From Chondrosia reniformis (Eukaryota; Porifera; Demospongiae; Chondrillida; Chondrillidae): a DNA stretch of 64,000 bases. Location of the stretch: positions 1,984,001 to 2,048,000 of the forward strand of contig OX359201.1 of the NCBI GenBank assembly GCA_947172415.1, in the 5' to 3' direction. This document shows positions 50,842-63,425 of the stretch, piece after piece (within the stretch, counting starts at the first letter, position 1; each line of letters begins with the position of its first letter). The position numbers and the translations under genes are program-made. Below the pieces are notes generated by a model. The model was not told the origin of the DNA. It saw only the letters and a list, made by a program, of their open reading frames with translations, and did no database searches.

Positions 50842-52138
50842 ATGAGTCTAAAGCAGGATATTGAGAAATGGAGCGAAGGGGTCGTATTGGCCGAAAATCA
50901 AGATTTTTCAAATGCCGAAAAGACATTGCTAGAAATTTCAGAGTCGTCTGCCAGGATATGTTTCTGCCTAGCATCTTGTGCTCTCAAGCAAGGGAAAATG
51001 TATCTAGTCGGACGGGTGAGATCACTAAAACTTGCTGTTGATTATTCACTGAGTGTAAGCCTTGGCCGAAGAGAGATGCGAGAGAGATGTTAATTTGTGT
51101 TGATGTAAAATGTCGTTTCCATTGATTAGTCATATTACCATACGGCGTGCATATCTGACAGTATCATTGGTAGTTTGTTTCTCTTGTTATTTGCTATATG
51201 GTACGCCTCTGGCTTCTCTGTCCAGTGATTAGTGGTCATTGTACGCGTATATATGTGTGTGTCAATCTTAGTTAAAAAGAATCTAAGGCAATTCTAGAAA
51301 GAATTTTAAGGTCACTGATGAAGGGTACAGAAAAAGAAAGAGAAGATTCAGTATCCTCAACCAAATCTCTTTAGTTCCCTATATTCCTTTTACTATAAAT
51401 AGATGTAGCATGTAGGCAAATGGTGTTTAGATCCGTCTTGTGTTCTTATAGCACTTGGATGAAGCAGTAAAGAAGGATCCGTATATGGCAATTGCTTATT
51501 ACCAAAGAGGTTGCTATTACATTCATGAAAAGAAGTTTGTTGTGTGTTCTTATAGTATGACATTCAATTCAATTGTGTTTATTAGCAATATAGAAACTTT
51601 GTTACTTTATATACTGTACAATACTTTTATGGCATCTCGAGGTTGTTCTACCATTTTATTAGTAGTCATACACCTGCTTTACCTCAATGAAGCTCACTTT
51701 GTGTGAAAGGATGTGGGTCCGTACTGTGTGTGTCATCTTGAACATTTCATAGTTTCATAGTGGACCTCATTTGTTTAGATTTATATACATAATCAGAAGG
51801 ACCTCATTTGTTTAGATTTATATACATAATCAGAAGGACCTCATTTGTTTAGTATAGATTTTTAGTAATGGCTGTTTGTACAAGATCTTTTCTGATCAGT
51901 GTGCCAACAAAGCATTATTGTTTTCTGCTTGGTTTTATCAACATAAGAGTGGTATATATAAGAAAAATGGCAGTATACGTGTATGTACAAACAATTTGCT
52001 CACTTACCCAAACTTATACATATACTGAACCACAATATTAAATATTAAACAATAAATTCTTATATAAACTTTCAATTCTAAATGTACTAATTTAATGTTT
52101 CTGAGAGGTAAATCAAATAATTGACCAAAAATAAGCAT

Positions 52139-52181
<43 letters not shown>

Positions 52182-55100
52182 TACATAATTTGTACATACA
52201 AGTGTGTACTTATGTATGTACATATTATGTAGTAAATATTTTGTGTAAACTGACCAAATTTTGCTTAACAAGTAAAAGCATTTAGATGCTTATGACCAAC
52301 TTCATACGTATGTATGTACGTATGTATGTATGTATGTATGTATGTATGTATGTATGTATGTATGTATGTATGTATGTATGTATGTATGTACGTATGTCCC
52401 TGATAACATACCTTGGACTCCAATTTCACATTGAGAGGTGTGTATATACCCATGTATATACCTGATTATGCTTATCTTTGAGGTTTCATGGCATGTTTAA
52501 ATCATTTGAGCTTTTGAATTAGTTATGCATTATCTTCACAGACACCTCCTGTATTCTGAACCTTTTCACTTGTTTGAGTTCCTTCTCCCTGAATAGAAAT
52601 GCACAAGCAGTGGAAGACTTTGAGAAGGCATTGACACAAATGAGAGGTAACCTGCTTATTGACTACAAGCAACTTGGTTTAATGTACAAACTTTATTCAG
52701 TTGAGGTGAGTGGGAGGTTAGGAAGCCCTTCTATAATCTTTTATTGTGTGGTTGAACTATTGTGGTACGTATGTTTCATGTATATCCTTACTTATACGTT
52801 ATAAAGGATATCAAGTTAGTATCTTATTTAGACTGGGGAGGCCTTTAGCCAATGGCTACTATACTAGGCACCCAGTATTAAAGGTGGGGGATGACAAAAA
52901 TAGGGTAAGATGGGAATAAGAACATGAGGGGGGGAAAGCTGGTCAAAAAGTAAAGTCCATTATTGTCATATACAAGAAATAACTAGGGTGATATAATACA
53001 GGAAATAATAAATATCAAATTTACAGGAAATGGGAGTGGGTATAATACATAAATAATATAATACATAAAAATAAATAATAATTAAGTCAAATTAAGTTCA
53101 ATAATAATAGTAAATATGTATATTGTTAACTGTTTAACAAGTTACCAGCAAGTACTGAGAATGTGACCGGGGTTGAGGCTCTCTTGGCATCAGCCAGGAG
53201 GTGATCTCCAGATGGAGGTGGTAGATGTGAAAGGATATAATGTCTGTACACTTCTCCTACAACACAACATATATAGTTGCATAATAATGTAGGCATTTTT
53301 CATAATAGTTACTACTTACAGCCACTGTGTGTAATGATGATTAATTAGGGCAATCTGATTGCAGATTATCTTGAATTTATGTTGAGCATTTCCTAAGATA
53401 CCCTATAAGGTACATGTACCTACGTACACTGTGATTACAGTGTGTAGGTATGTTGTTAAACTTTGAAATGTTAAGCAAAAGGGATGCTTGCTTTATCATT
53501 CTACACTTTTATAGGGTATATACCTGTGTGTGTGTGTTATCTCTGATGTAATCAAAAATAGATACATTAATGTGTACATGTTTGGAATTGCAACTCTTAA
53601 TTTTTTTGGAATTTATTATTTGGAGCATCTAAAGGTACATTTGGCTATATAAACTTTGTATCCCAATGTTTCAGCCTAGTTAATCTTCATCATGAAATAT
53701 TGGGAACCTAAGTAGCTAAGGTGTAATTCAGCTTCAATATTTTATTACTTTTTAACAATTGTATTGTACAAGTTTTAGAAAGTAATAAGATATCCTCCGT
53801 AGCTAAGGTGTAATTCAGCTTCAATATTTTATTACTTTTTAACAATTGTATTGTAAAAGTTTTAGAAAGTAATAAGATATCCTCCAATTGTATCCATTCT
53901 TTAGAATTTTGTCTGTAAACAGAACTGATTAAAAACCTAGGATCCCAGTAATTCATGATGTATACAATATATGTATGTACGTATATACCCGCGCATGTAC
54001 ATACGTAGGTATTACACAATCTTGGCTACGCCTTGCTACAAGTAGGCAGGGAGAAGGAAGCATATGGTAGGCTACAGGAGGCCTACAAAGGGTCCTTGGA
54101 GAGTGGAGAAAGTAGGCATCAAGTTGTTAAGACCTCTCTTGATGCAGCCACTGTGAGTGAATGCAGATACATACATATGTTCCTAAATGTAATTTGTTTT
54201 TATGTCTGTATGAATATGAATACTTAGTATTGGTCACATAGGAAGCAATAATATGCAGTCGTAATAATGGAAGTGGTTAATAGAGATAATTAAAAGTAAA
54301 TTCAAAAAGAAAACCTAACTTTGCCACTTTACTGTAGTTACTGAATACTGTAGTTTACTTTTCCAATAAATAAATTTCTGCTGTTTGTCTTATCGTGCAA
54401 GTGTTCATTCCTGTTCTTTGGTTTTTGTATATACATATCATTGATTATGTATATCTTTAGAGCGGCAGGTCATTCCAGCCATTTAAGCTTCCCTCTTCTG
54501 GACTCTTCTTTAAACCTCCAAGGACCAAAACTGAAAATCTTGAAGCTAAAAATTTTTTGGGTAAAGCTAAAGTTGTAGCCTCAGCTCAAGATAAAGATGA
54601 CTTCACTGGGTTCTTGGGAGCTCAGGTCAGACATCTCTACATTATACATTCTTATGTTGTATGTTGGTACTGTACTAGTGTATTTTAGTACTATCTATAC
54701 TGTAAGTGTAAATGTTTTTGTACGTATGTACCCTTTCTCATTTATCATGTGGAATGTATTAATTACATCTTGTATCCTGTAGAATATTAAGCGTTCTCCT
54801 TCACCAAATATACTGGCTGAATCCACTCCAACTGAAAAAAAGAATTCGCCTTCCAAACCCACTGGTCCTCCTCCCATGCCACCCAGCAAGGCTAAATCTA
54901 ACACAGGCGATGGCTTGCCCAAGAAACCTTCCATGGCCCCTCCACCACGCCCCAATATAAGGCCCCCTCCCCCCTCTCATAGACCTTCCTCACAGTCTGA
55001 AGAGGTCAGACAGGTTTCATCTGTTTTGTGCACATAAATATGAATTTCAGTATGATTTAAAGATATTTTAAGTGTCACCATGCATCACCTATGACATCAT

Positions 55101-58100
55101 GTCACCTGCAACTATGTTAAGTTTATTACTCATCATTCATTTCTGTTAAACCACACTAGATCAAAATGTTCTACCCTACAAAAAGTAAAAGCTTACTTAT
55201 AATTACTTTAAAACATCATGATTGCAACAAATTCCCTGGATTATTATATGTACATATATTCATAGAAGATTTGAAGTTAAGAGGGGGAACTTGAGTCACT
55301 GACATGACATGGTGAAATATTATAATAGAAAGTTTATTTAATGTATGGCATAAACTTAAAGGTAGTATAGGAGAGAATGTACATATGTATCTGACAGCAA
55401 ATTTTAAAGTTGACATAAATGCGTTCTGCTGTATTGTGGGAACAATTAACTTCACTGGGAGAAGCAAAAATTAGGGAATCAAATCTAAGGGGAATGCCCA
55501 GTTTTTCCTAGGACAGTATATAAATCCTTGTAGTAAATAAACCCTGTATATATATGTACACTTACAGATGCCATTGATGTTGATCTGATGTCCATTTATT
55601 CTAGGATGATGAAATTGTAGTGAAGGTGCACTATACCATAACCAGAGCAATAGTAATTGACAGAAAATGTACACTTAAGGATCTGCAACATCAAGTGTGT
55701 AAAAAGTTTGAAAGACCAATGGGATCAATCAACCTCTGGTTAGTAAGATTGTTGATTAAATGTGTTCATTGCAGGGAGTCTCCCCCGTAGTGTAGCTCTT
55801 GTTATAGCATTTCATTATTGAGTTGCAGATGTTGAAAGCTAATAGCCTTTACTAATAGATACAGTGGAATGCACCTTAAATAGGATGCTTGAGGAAGTGA
55901 TATGTTCAGCTGCAGGTGTTCAACACATATCACAATAATACTCTGTAACTTACATATGTTTGATTTAGCATACAGTGAATAAGGTCACCATGCTCTCCTA
56001 TATACTACATGTTGTAACCATAATATGCATAGCACAAAATATGAATATATATTATAGATTTTTTGCAAGATTGCTAGTTTATTCTAATGTCTCTCTCCTA
56101 TAACTGCTACTGCCTTATCCAGTGTGCCAATATCAGAGTTTCTTTCAGGGGGGACAGAGGGGGAAAATTTGTGCCCCCTTGCTAAATACTCTGAAGTTTA
56201 AGAAACACTGAATATGAATAATCTGAAACAACTTAATCTGAAAGCTATAGTTATCATGCCTATAAAGCTAAGGAAACACAGTTTTCTTAGAATAGTGACT
56301 TAGGGCAAACCTATAGAGCTTTGGATAAGGATACAGTTTAGCTTCTTTTGTTCCTTTCTCTTTTGGGTTAAATAGCCTTTTGCTTTTTCTGGAAATTCCA
56401 CCCTTCATCAGTTACCCTGTGAGTCTTTCTTTCTTCTTTGTCTTTCTGAGTCCGACCAATATATGTACGTATGTACTTCCCATACAAAATCCTTAAAGAG
56501 ACTTGTTATAGGCACATACGTGCATGCATACATATTGGTAAGTAGTATTTCCCATTGCGTTCTTGATTATTATTGCTGATGAAGACCTACGGGTTGAAAC
56601 ATCCAATCCTTTGAATTTTTGTTGCATATAGTTCAAATAAACAATCAACTTAAACATACATTTATACAGTGTATAGGAATAGGACTTCAAATGGAAATGC
56701 TTTTATATTTTTTATTATTTCATTGTACATGAATCAATATGTGAAGTGTAGTTTAAATATTTGTGTCACTTCTGTTAGGTACAAGTATAAGGAAGAGTTG
56801 GCAGAAGTGACTACTGAGCAAATTTGGAGGAGGGCACTATCAGTTGCTGTTGATGGAGACAGAATGGTTTTGTGGGCGTATGACGTAGTACGTTTGTATG
56901 TATGCATTTGGATTGTCTTATAAACACAATTCTATAAATGTCACCTATGTATGTAGTACATATCGTAATTTTGTTGTTAAAATATTTTCATGGTTGGGTT
57001 AAGCCATGAAATTTTCCTTCACAAATGTTTTTCAACAACAAATAAATATTTATGCAATTAACTCAAATTGCTTTTTTACAGTCAATCATTTCTGCTTAGC
57101 AGATTTCATGATGTACATACTATGTATCTTCATCCAAAGCTCTCTTCAGGTTTAGTTCCCCTATAGGCTCTTTTACAGAATAGGCATAGCATGTAGGAAA
57201 ATGGTATCTTAGATTTTTCATACATAAGAGCCGCCTTGCCTCACAAATGCACCAAGTCCTTTCATAAGCCTCCATGTTTTCTGAACCAACGTGTATAAAG
57301 TTTTTATATAGTTGGTTCAGAACATGAAAACTTTCTGCAGAGAATTTATTATATAAATTGCTCAAATTACTGTAGTTATGTATGTACGTACTAAGTGGAT
57401 TCATAAAGAATGTTCATATATAGATACTGAGCCTGCGTCCACTTAATATGCTGTTCATTGTAATATGCATAGTAAATGCATATCTACAGAGACAGCACTG
57501 CCATTATTCCACACAAGAGAAGTATTTTTGTACTACAACGTACACATTTACGTATGTAGAAGTTTATAAACTGAATAGTTACCTTATATATAGGGATTAA
57601 GGATTAATGATCAATGTATGTTTGTTACATTTTGGGAACATTTTATTCAATTACTAGGACGTTACAACTCTTCATTAGCTAATTACATACATACCTAGTT
57701 TGTTAATAATTTATAATAAAGGAAGTGTGATTGTCCAAGATTTTGAAAATGAATGAACGAGGTCCTGAGACTTGAAAAGGTTTGAAAAGGGAAAGTAGCT
57801 TTCTACTGATATAAAAGTTGATTAGAAGTTCCATTGCAGTTGCAGCTTGTTAACATGATATTTAAGAGGTTACTATTTTGAAAGTATTTCATGTTAACAT
57901 TAAATAAGTAAACCATATGAATACTGAATTCAAAAAATTATGAATTTTTTTGTTGAGTTATAGTGTATTATTTTAGGTTTACTGAGTAGTATTATTTGAA
58001 TACAGTGTTGCTGAAGCTTAATATAGTACATATATATACATAGAGGCATACGTATATGTTGTCTCTTGAACCTGTTGTGGTTGGTATCCTGATTAAACAA

Positions 58101-59362
58101 CAGTTACGAGTTTGTGAAAAGTACAGATCCAGGTCCCAGCTGAATTGTATACCAAGTCTACATACGTACATAGGTGTTGACACAAGGTAAAGCAAGAGTG
58201 CATGGTACTGTATATACTTGTCTTTATTGGTAACCTTCACTGTCTAAGACACACAGTTTTCCTGACCTTTGGTAAAAAAGACATTACCATGCATACATCT
58301 CTACAAATTCATTTATTTGCTAATTTATACTGTAGAACCTAGCTTATCTGAAAGTCATTTATGTGTGTATTTAATTTTTGAACAATAATTCTACATGCCT
58401 ACCATTTTGGTATTGCAGCATCATAACAGCTCACATATTTGAGTATTGGTTGTAACTACAGCCAAAAATACGTAGGATGTCTACATATACTTTGAGAGTT
58501 ACATTACTTTAATGCTATTGTTATACGTACGTATGAACATTTCAACTATCAAAATATTTTGTGAAGCCTTGTGAACAAAGGGTATATACGTACTATGAAG
58601 TACGAACTGTAACCAATCACACTAGCTATTGTGGTGATGTTTTTCACGGTATCTAATTAAGATGTGCTATTGAGGTGTTCTCAATCGTCAAATATGTCAG
58701 TCTTATTATTTTTGTATGTTTCATATATATAGACTACCAACAATGGCAACTCTAATGAAAAGTATGTCGAAGCATTGTATGACTATGATTCAAGACATAG
58801 CGGAGATCTCTCATTTAAGGAAGGAGAAAAAATTTTACTTGTTAAAGAATGTAAGTTTATTTCATGATGCAGCCACAATAAGTACAGACATTTGTATGTG
58901 TTTGTAACAGTATAGATTGTATTCCAAATTAGTCTTGATTTGATATTATGTTTCACTGCCAAACCAAAGGAGAGACTTTTTAGTTGCAAAAATGCTTATG
59001 CTGCATAAGTGGTATTATGTGTATACGTATTTTGTAACTTTATCCTTACATGATTTTGTAGTCTGATGGAACAATTTCAGTATACAGTAATTAAAACATT
59101 ATTTGTTTATCTGAAAATGAAGGATACATACATAAATCAGGTGGTCTGTACATGATTGCTGAATTTGGTACATACATATATACATAAATACAGTTAGTAT
59201 ATGTATGTGAATTATAGTTAATTCCTCATTAATAACTGATGTACAGAAATACATAAGTTGAAGTTGGTGTCTCCTTCTGTAGTGGATGCTGATTGGTTGG
59301 TAGGTTCATTACATGGGAATACTGGCATCTTTCCGAAATCCTACGTCACAGAAATCAAATAA
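50842..59362 (+). CDS. NCF2: NADPH oxidase activator, p67phox/NOXA1-like
   Basis: Ten exons: 50842-51015, 51452-51534, 52597-52705, 54009-54152, 54461-54625, 54783-55004, 55605-55738, 56779-56884, 58733-58850, 59283-59362; 1335 bases, 444 residues. N-terminal TPRs start MSLKQDIEKWSEGVVLAENQ, with ARICFCLASCALKQGK, the Rac-binding region ALTQMRGNLLIDYKQLGLMY, and VLHNLGYALL. An activation-domain-like segment follows (NFLGKAKVVASAQDKDDFTG), then a Pro-rich linker (TGPPPMPPSK), a PB1 domain (VVKVHYTITRAIVIDRKCTL) and a C-terminal SH3 (YVEALYDYDS, GDLSFKEGEKILLV, ADWLVGSLHGNTGIFPKSYV). The protein would bind GTP-Rac, activate a NOX flavocytochrome and dock to p47phox-type and p40phox-type partners. 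The central SH3 of vertebrate p67phox is absent, as in NOXA1. The Arg equivalent needed for Rac binding appears present in QMRGN. Confidence 0.9.
51762..51855. repeat. 37-bp tandem repeat, about 2.5 copies
   Basis: Units GGACCTCATTTGTTTAGATT + TATATACATAATCAGAA start at 51762, 51799 and 51836, in an intron of the p67phox-like gene. Confidence 0.85.
52139..52398. repeat. Two microsatellites: (TTTA)n and (GTAT)n
   Basis: About ten TTTA units at 52139-52182 and about 23 TATG/TACG units at 52302-52398, in the same intron. Confidence 0.9.
53712..53885. repeat. 87-bp tandem duplication
   Basis: Two almost identical copies starting GTAGCTAAGGTGTAATTCAG at 53712 and 53799, in an intron of the p67phox-like gene. 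Confidence 0.9.
56576..56600 (+). ncRNA. Hammerhead-like core, family A
   Basis: CTGATGA 56576-56582, GACC/GGTT stem with TACG loop, GAAAC 56596-56600, then the usual AT-rich tail ending in CAAATAAAC. In an intron of the p67phox-like gene; no clear stem III. Confidence 0.4.
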
Positions 59363-60372
59363 TTCCAGAGAGCTATTTTTGTACAGCTCCCAGATTGACT
59401 AATTGTATTACAAGTGTAACTTATTAATTAATTAATGTAGTTATGTAATTACTTGTGGTGTCCATATTTAATTATAACAGATAAGCTGCTGTCAACTGTG
59501 GCAATCTCTAATCTTTATTTTGTACAAAACCTTCTATTGCAATTCTATATACAATTCCACTATATGTCTATTTGAAGCCTCGTATAACGATAGCAGTTTT
59601 TCCTAACTTGAGGAGAGTACACAATATGTAGATTGAATAGTTGAAACAATAGAATAATAACTACATCTTCACTAACTTACACACACTACAGCCATTTTAA
59701 TCAGCAACATATGGATTATGTCTAAAGAAACTTTAAAACCGACGTGATACTCATACATATACAAGTAAATAAAAAACATTTACAAAAATGATGTTAGAAG
59801 TAGGAATGGCAGTGTTCACTAATACATCTGCAAAAAGTATCGAAACAAGACAGTGATTATATGATAAGGCTAATCATACAGAAGTTGCATGTATACTGAA
59901 ATTTAAGTAACTTAACCATACACTTCTGTGTTTGGGCGCACTAACCTTAACTGGTGCGCCCAAACACAGAAGCGAAAATCTCGAAATAATGTCTCAGACA
60001 AGAAAGAAATGTGCCAAAAACCATGATCTCTTATCTAAAAATGGCGGCCGAGAAGACCACAATTTTCGCTTTTCATAATTAACCTGTTTCCTGTAGAGCG
60101 CATTCGGACTTAGGGCTGTCTATTCCCTAGTTCGGAAACATTTATAACGATTTATAACTTGTACGTGCCCGCATAAGTTCGCATATTAGCGCTAGTCCAT
60201 TTGACAAAAGAAGAAAAAATGAATTTCGGGAATGGGCCTATTCCTGGTTAACCGCTTTTCGAATGCTGTAGAGCGTCGAAAGACGTTTTGGCATTTAGAA
60301 AAGAGTACATGAATGGCTGCAAAAAACGAATATAACCGAAAATCGCTTTGTTGGCGATTTATGAGGTGTTAA
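59363..60372. other. Intergenic, contains a strong hairpin
   Basis: 3' flank of the p67phox-like gene, then the 59923-59972 hairpin, then a GC-richer stretch with AAAATGGCGGCCGAG near 60038 (YY1-like). No supported gene. Confidence 0.45.
59923..59972. repeat. Perfect 19-bp hairpin with 12-base loop
   Basis: CTTCTGTGTTTGGGCGCAC at 59923-59941 and its exact complement at 59954-59972. Likely the joined ends of a small transposon or a structured RNA element. Confidence 0.85.
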
Positions 60373-61080
60373 TTGGTAATACATGCCCTTGTAGTTGCTA
60401 ACCTTTTCCTGTTTGCTTATGAGTATGAGTTTATGAAAGGACTACTTAAGGATAACATCACCCTAGCTATTAAATTTTCCAATACTTATAGGTATATTGA
60501 TGACCTTTTATGTATTAACAACAAGGATTTTGAACTGTCAATTAGTGACATTTACCCCAAAGAACTTATTCTTAAAAAGACAAATACCAGCCCTAGGAAA
60601 TCCCCCTTTTTAGACTTAGATATAACCATTACTAGTAATCAATTTATCACTAAAGTATATGATAAGCGAGAGGACTTTAACTTTGATATAGTAAATTTCC
60701 CCCATTTATTAGATAGTAATATTCCTAATACCCCAGCCTATATGGTGTCTTTATTTCACAACTAATTATATAGGTATTCCAGAATATGTAGTGACTTCTC
60801 CAGTTTTCAGGCTAAAAGTTTGCAGTTATGCAGTAGGCTTATTAAGCAGGGTTACAAATATATACTTTAAGCTAAAATCAACCTTTAAAACCTTCCTATC
60901 CCGGCAGCCTCTAGTTAGAATCAAGTATAAGCAAAAAGTAGCTAGTATGCTTAAGACTGTCTTGTGTTACCCCACCTCCAAAGAAATGTTATATACTACT
61001 AGAAGACCTAAGGGTAGACTTATGTAAAATGTCCTACTTGTGTCTATAGTTATGCTGAGTCTGTTTTACCTATATATACA
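60373..61080 (+). pseudogene. Penelope-like reverse transcriptase fragment
   Basis: Begins inside the RT domain: VVANLFLFAYEYEFMKGLLK, then the catalytic YRYIDDLLCINN, IYPKELILKKTN, FLDLDITIT and VYDKREDFNFDIVNFP. The frame breaks near 60765 and continues in other frames (YSRICSDFSSFQAKS, LIKQGYKY, PTCVYSYAES), so it is a 5'-truncated, frameshifted copy. The YIDD box and FLDL block fit Penelope-like or related RTs. It is followed directly by the TATA-containing family B tail. Confidence 0.7.
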
Positions 61081-61189
61081 AGCAAGATTACTAATAGATT
61101 TAATTCATAAAAGTTAATTGGACCTCCATTCCTTTCATAAAATTAAATTTCATCATGTGTTGTAGTTAACGCCTTATTTAACTTTTGGC

Positions 61190-61445
61190 GCCAAAAGTGT
61201 GTATATAAGGCCCCTAGATTTAGCATAGAGAGCCAAGGATTCACAGAAGATCAAGATAAAGAAAAAGACAAAGACTCCCAGTATCACTGATGAAGGGTGG
61301 AATTCCCAGAAACGGCTCTCTGACCCAGTGGAGAAGAAGATGAAAGAAGGAAGAAAAGACTCCTGTATCTTCATCAAAGCTCTCTTCAGGTTTAGTTCCC
61401 CTATAGGCTCTTTTACAGAATATATAGGCATATAGCATGTAGGAT
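61190..61445 (+). mobile_element. Family B terminal region following the RT, with TATA box and hammerhead-like core
   Basis: GTGTATATAAGGC near 61198 looks like a promoter TATA box. AGATCAAGATAAAG then precedes the CTGATGA core at 61287-61293, with GGG/CCC stem, GAAAC at about 61309-61313 and GGCTCTCTGACCCAG. GTC of the 8208 copy is CTC here, so stem III and cleavage would be impaired. The common tail CAGGTTTAGTTCCCCTATAG ends it. Confidence 0.55.
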
Positions 61446-61571
61446 ACAGTTTGTATATTTTAACTACATAATATAGTTGGCATTTATATAAATTATATAT
61501 ACCCTGATTGATTATATATATCCAATATCAACTAAACATACATATATAATTGTAAATGTAATTCAACTTAC

Positions 61572-61659
61572 CAGCTTGTTTTGTGGTTATAGTAATTGAA
61601 TTGAATGGACCAGTTGTGGCCCTATAGCTAGTAGCTGTAGCAGCCCACACTTTGCCTGA
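61572..61659 (-). CDS. Possible exon encoding the end of a fibronectin type III domain
   Basis: Flanked by AG and GTAAGT, this 88-base minus-strand stretch reads KVWAATATSYRATTGPFNSI then TITTKQA, the shape of an FN3 G strand (YxVxAAT..G.GPFS..I.. TT). No neighbouring FN3 exon was found, so it may be a pseudo-exon. Confidence 0.3.
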
Positions 61660-62453
61660 CTAATAGCCAGAACTATCTCCCAGATGTTCTTGGAGTATCG
61701 TTAAGTGGATTCCTCAGTTATCAAGGGAACAGACTGTATAAGATGTTGTCAGCAGAAATGGCCACTTCTCTTGGCCCATGGGACAGCTAGCCTTCTGCAT
61801 GCAGTTCTTAACACACACTTCATGCAGTTCCTTCCAAAAAGGATAAATGTCTTGCTCTGCATGGGCTCTATTGTGAAAAAGCAGGGAGGAAGCTGATCCA
61901 CCTCCACCACCACGGCAGCCTACCATACTGGGGCTCAGACCTTCCAAACGCATCCACCTGATGGCTACATCTCCTGTCTCTTTAAAATTGGAGGAGGGGG
62001 ACTTCAAGGGAGCAGTCAGGTAATGTATATAGCATCATTTCCCAGGTCACAGCTCTTATATATGACATCTGTAAGTTGAATTCAGGCTCATGAGGAGAGC
62101 TGTAGTATCATGAGGACAAATCAGTTGTGTGTATATAGGTATATGTATATATGAAATCGATGAATGTGTGCATGCATGCATTTTTAATTAATTGCTAAAT
62201 CATGTTCACAAAGTGAGAATTAGAAACGATTGTAGTACATATATATCAGCGTGCACCCACGTGCTCGCATGCAAGTGGATCCGGAAGCCTTATAAGTTGT
62301 TTACTTACAATAACTATTGTGCTGGTTGTATCCATAGACTATAGCTAACCACTACATAGTAGTGGTTAGTCTATGTTGTATCGCGCGAAACTACATATAT
62401 TCAAGAAAGTATATGAGTGCCATATCACCTTCTATATATTATAATAACAGTAC

Positions 62454-63425
62454 TTGTTTTGTCTGTTGTCTGTTCTGAAGATCCATCATTCTCCTCTAGC
62501 TGGTTTCAAATTTCAAGTGGACACCTGGGCGACTGGACAGGCTTCAGCGTCTTTGAATGATGGTGCAATAACAACAAACACTTTGAGGGCAGTGACTTCT
62601 AGGCCAATGAATACAACTTTGGCTAAGCCTAGGTCATGGTCTGAGAATGATACTTTGCCAGCGACTTCAAGGTCAGTGAATTATAATTTTACAACAGCTT
62701 TAGAATCAAGAATTCGATATTCCACTTTTATATGGCAACTATAGATGTAATAAATAGTACACTGATGGTAACTTCAGATGCAATAAATCGTACAATGATG
62801 TCAACTTCAGATGTAATAAATAGTACATTGATGTCAACTACAGATGTAATTAATAGTACATTGATGGCAACTTCAGATGTAATAAATAGCACATTGATGG
62901 CAACTTCAGATGTAATAAATCGTACAACTTCCGAATCACTTTATACTACTTATGTGAACATTTCAGATGCAAATTCTTCAACTGTAATGACAGCATTAAC
63001 CAGTGTTGTAGAACCAGAAAGTACTTTAAATGACTAATATGGAATTAATAAATACTATACATTGATAACAACTGGAGATCTAGAGTTGACAGTGGATTCA
63101 AAAGCAGTAAACAATACAACGGAAACTTCACAATTGCCTAATCCCACATACATAACTACTTCTGGATTGATGAGTACCAAATTTATGACAGTGTTCATTA
63201 CAACTAGAGCCCTTTTATCCACCTGGATAATACCAACCACGATCACAGCTTCCTCAAGCATTGAACATGGTGAAGATGCTAAGTTTGGGATGGGCCAAAG
63301 TCCATAACTTGCTATTGGGCTATATCTGTAGGTGTAACATTACCAGTGTTGATTATAGTAGTTGCAGTTGTTAGCATTGTCATAGTACTAGCCTGTCACA
63401 GAATAAGAAAGCATAGAAATATGTA
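62454..63425 (+). pseudogene. Ser/Thr/Asn-rich repeat protein with transmembrane end (frames broken)
   Basis: Three frames in sequence. 62454-62744 is Ser/Thr-rich. 62732-63037 has six 11-residue repeats of the form MATSDVINSTL, each with one NST or NRT glycosylation sequon. After TAA the same frame continues (63062-63307) with further Thr-rich sequence. Then, in a third frame from about 63301, comes a hydrophobic span VGVTLPVLIIVVAVVSIVIV and HRIRKHRNM with stop at 63423-63425. This is the layout of a mucin-like type I membrane protein, interrupted by two frame changes and one stop. It may be a pseudogene, or unrecognised introns may restore it. No signal peptide is obvious. Confidence 0.5.
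62732..62929 (+). repeat. 33-bp coding tandem repeat, six units
   Basis: Units of the form ATGGCAACTTCAGATGTAAT + AAATAGTACATTG; variation is mostly single bases, and the N-X-S/T codons are kept in all six. Confidence 0.9.

Noticed and set aside
52265-52453. Minus-strand ORF with repeated HTYI
   Set aside because: Translation of a GTAT microsatellite.
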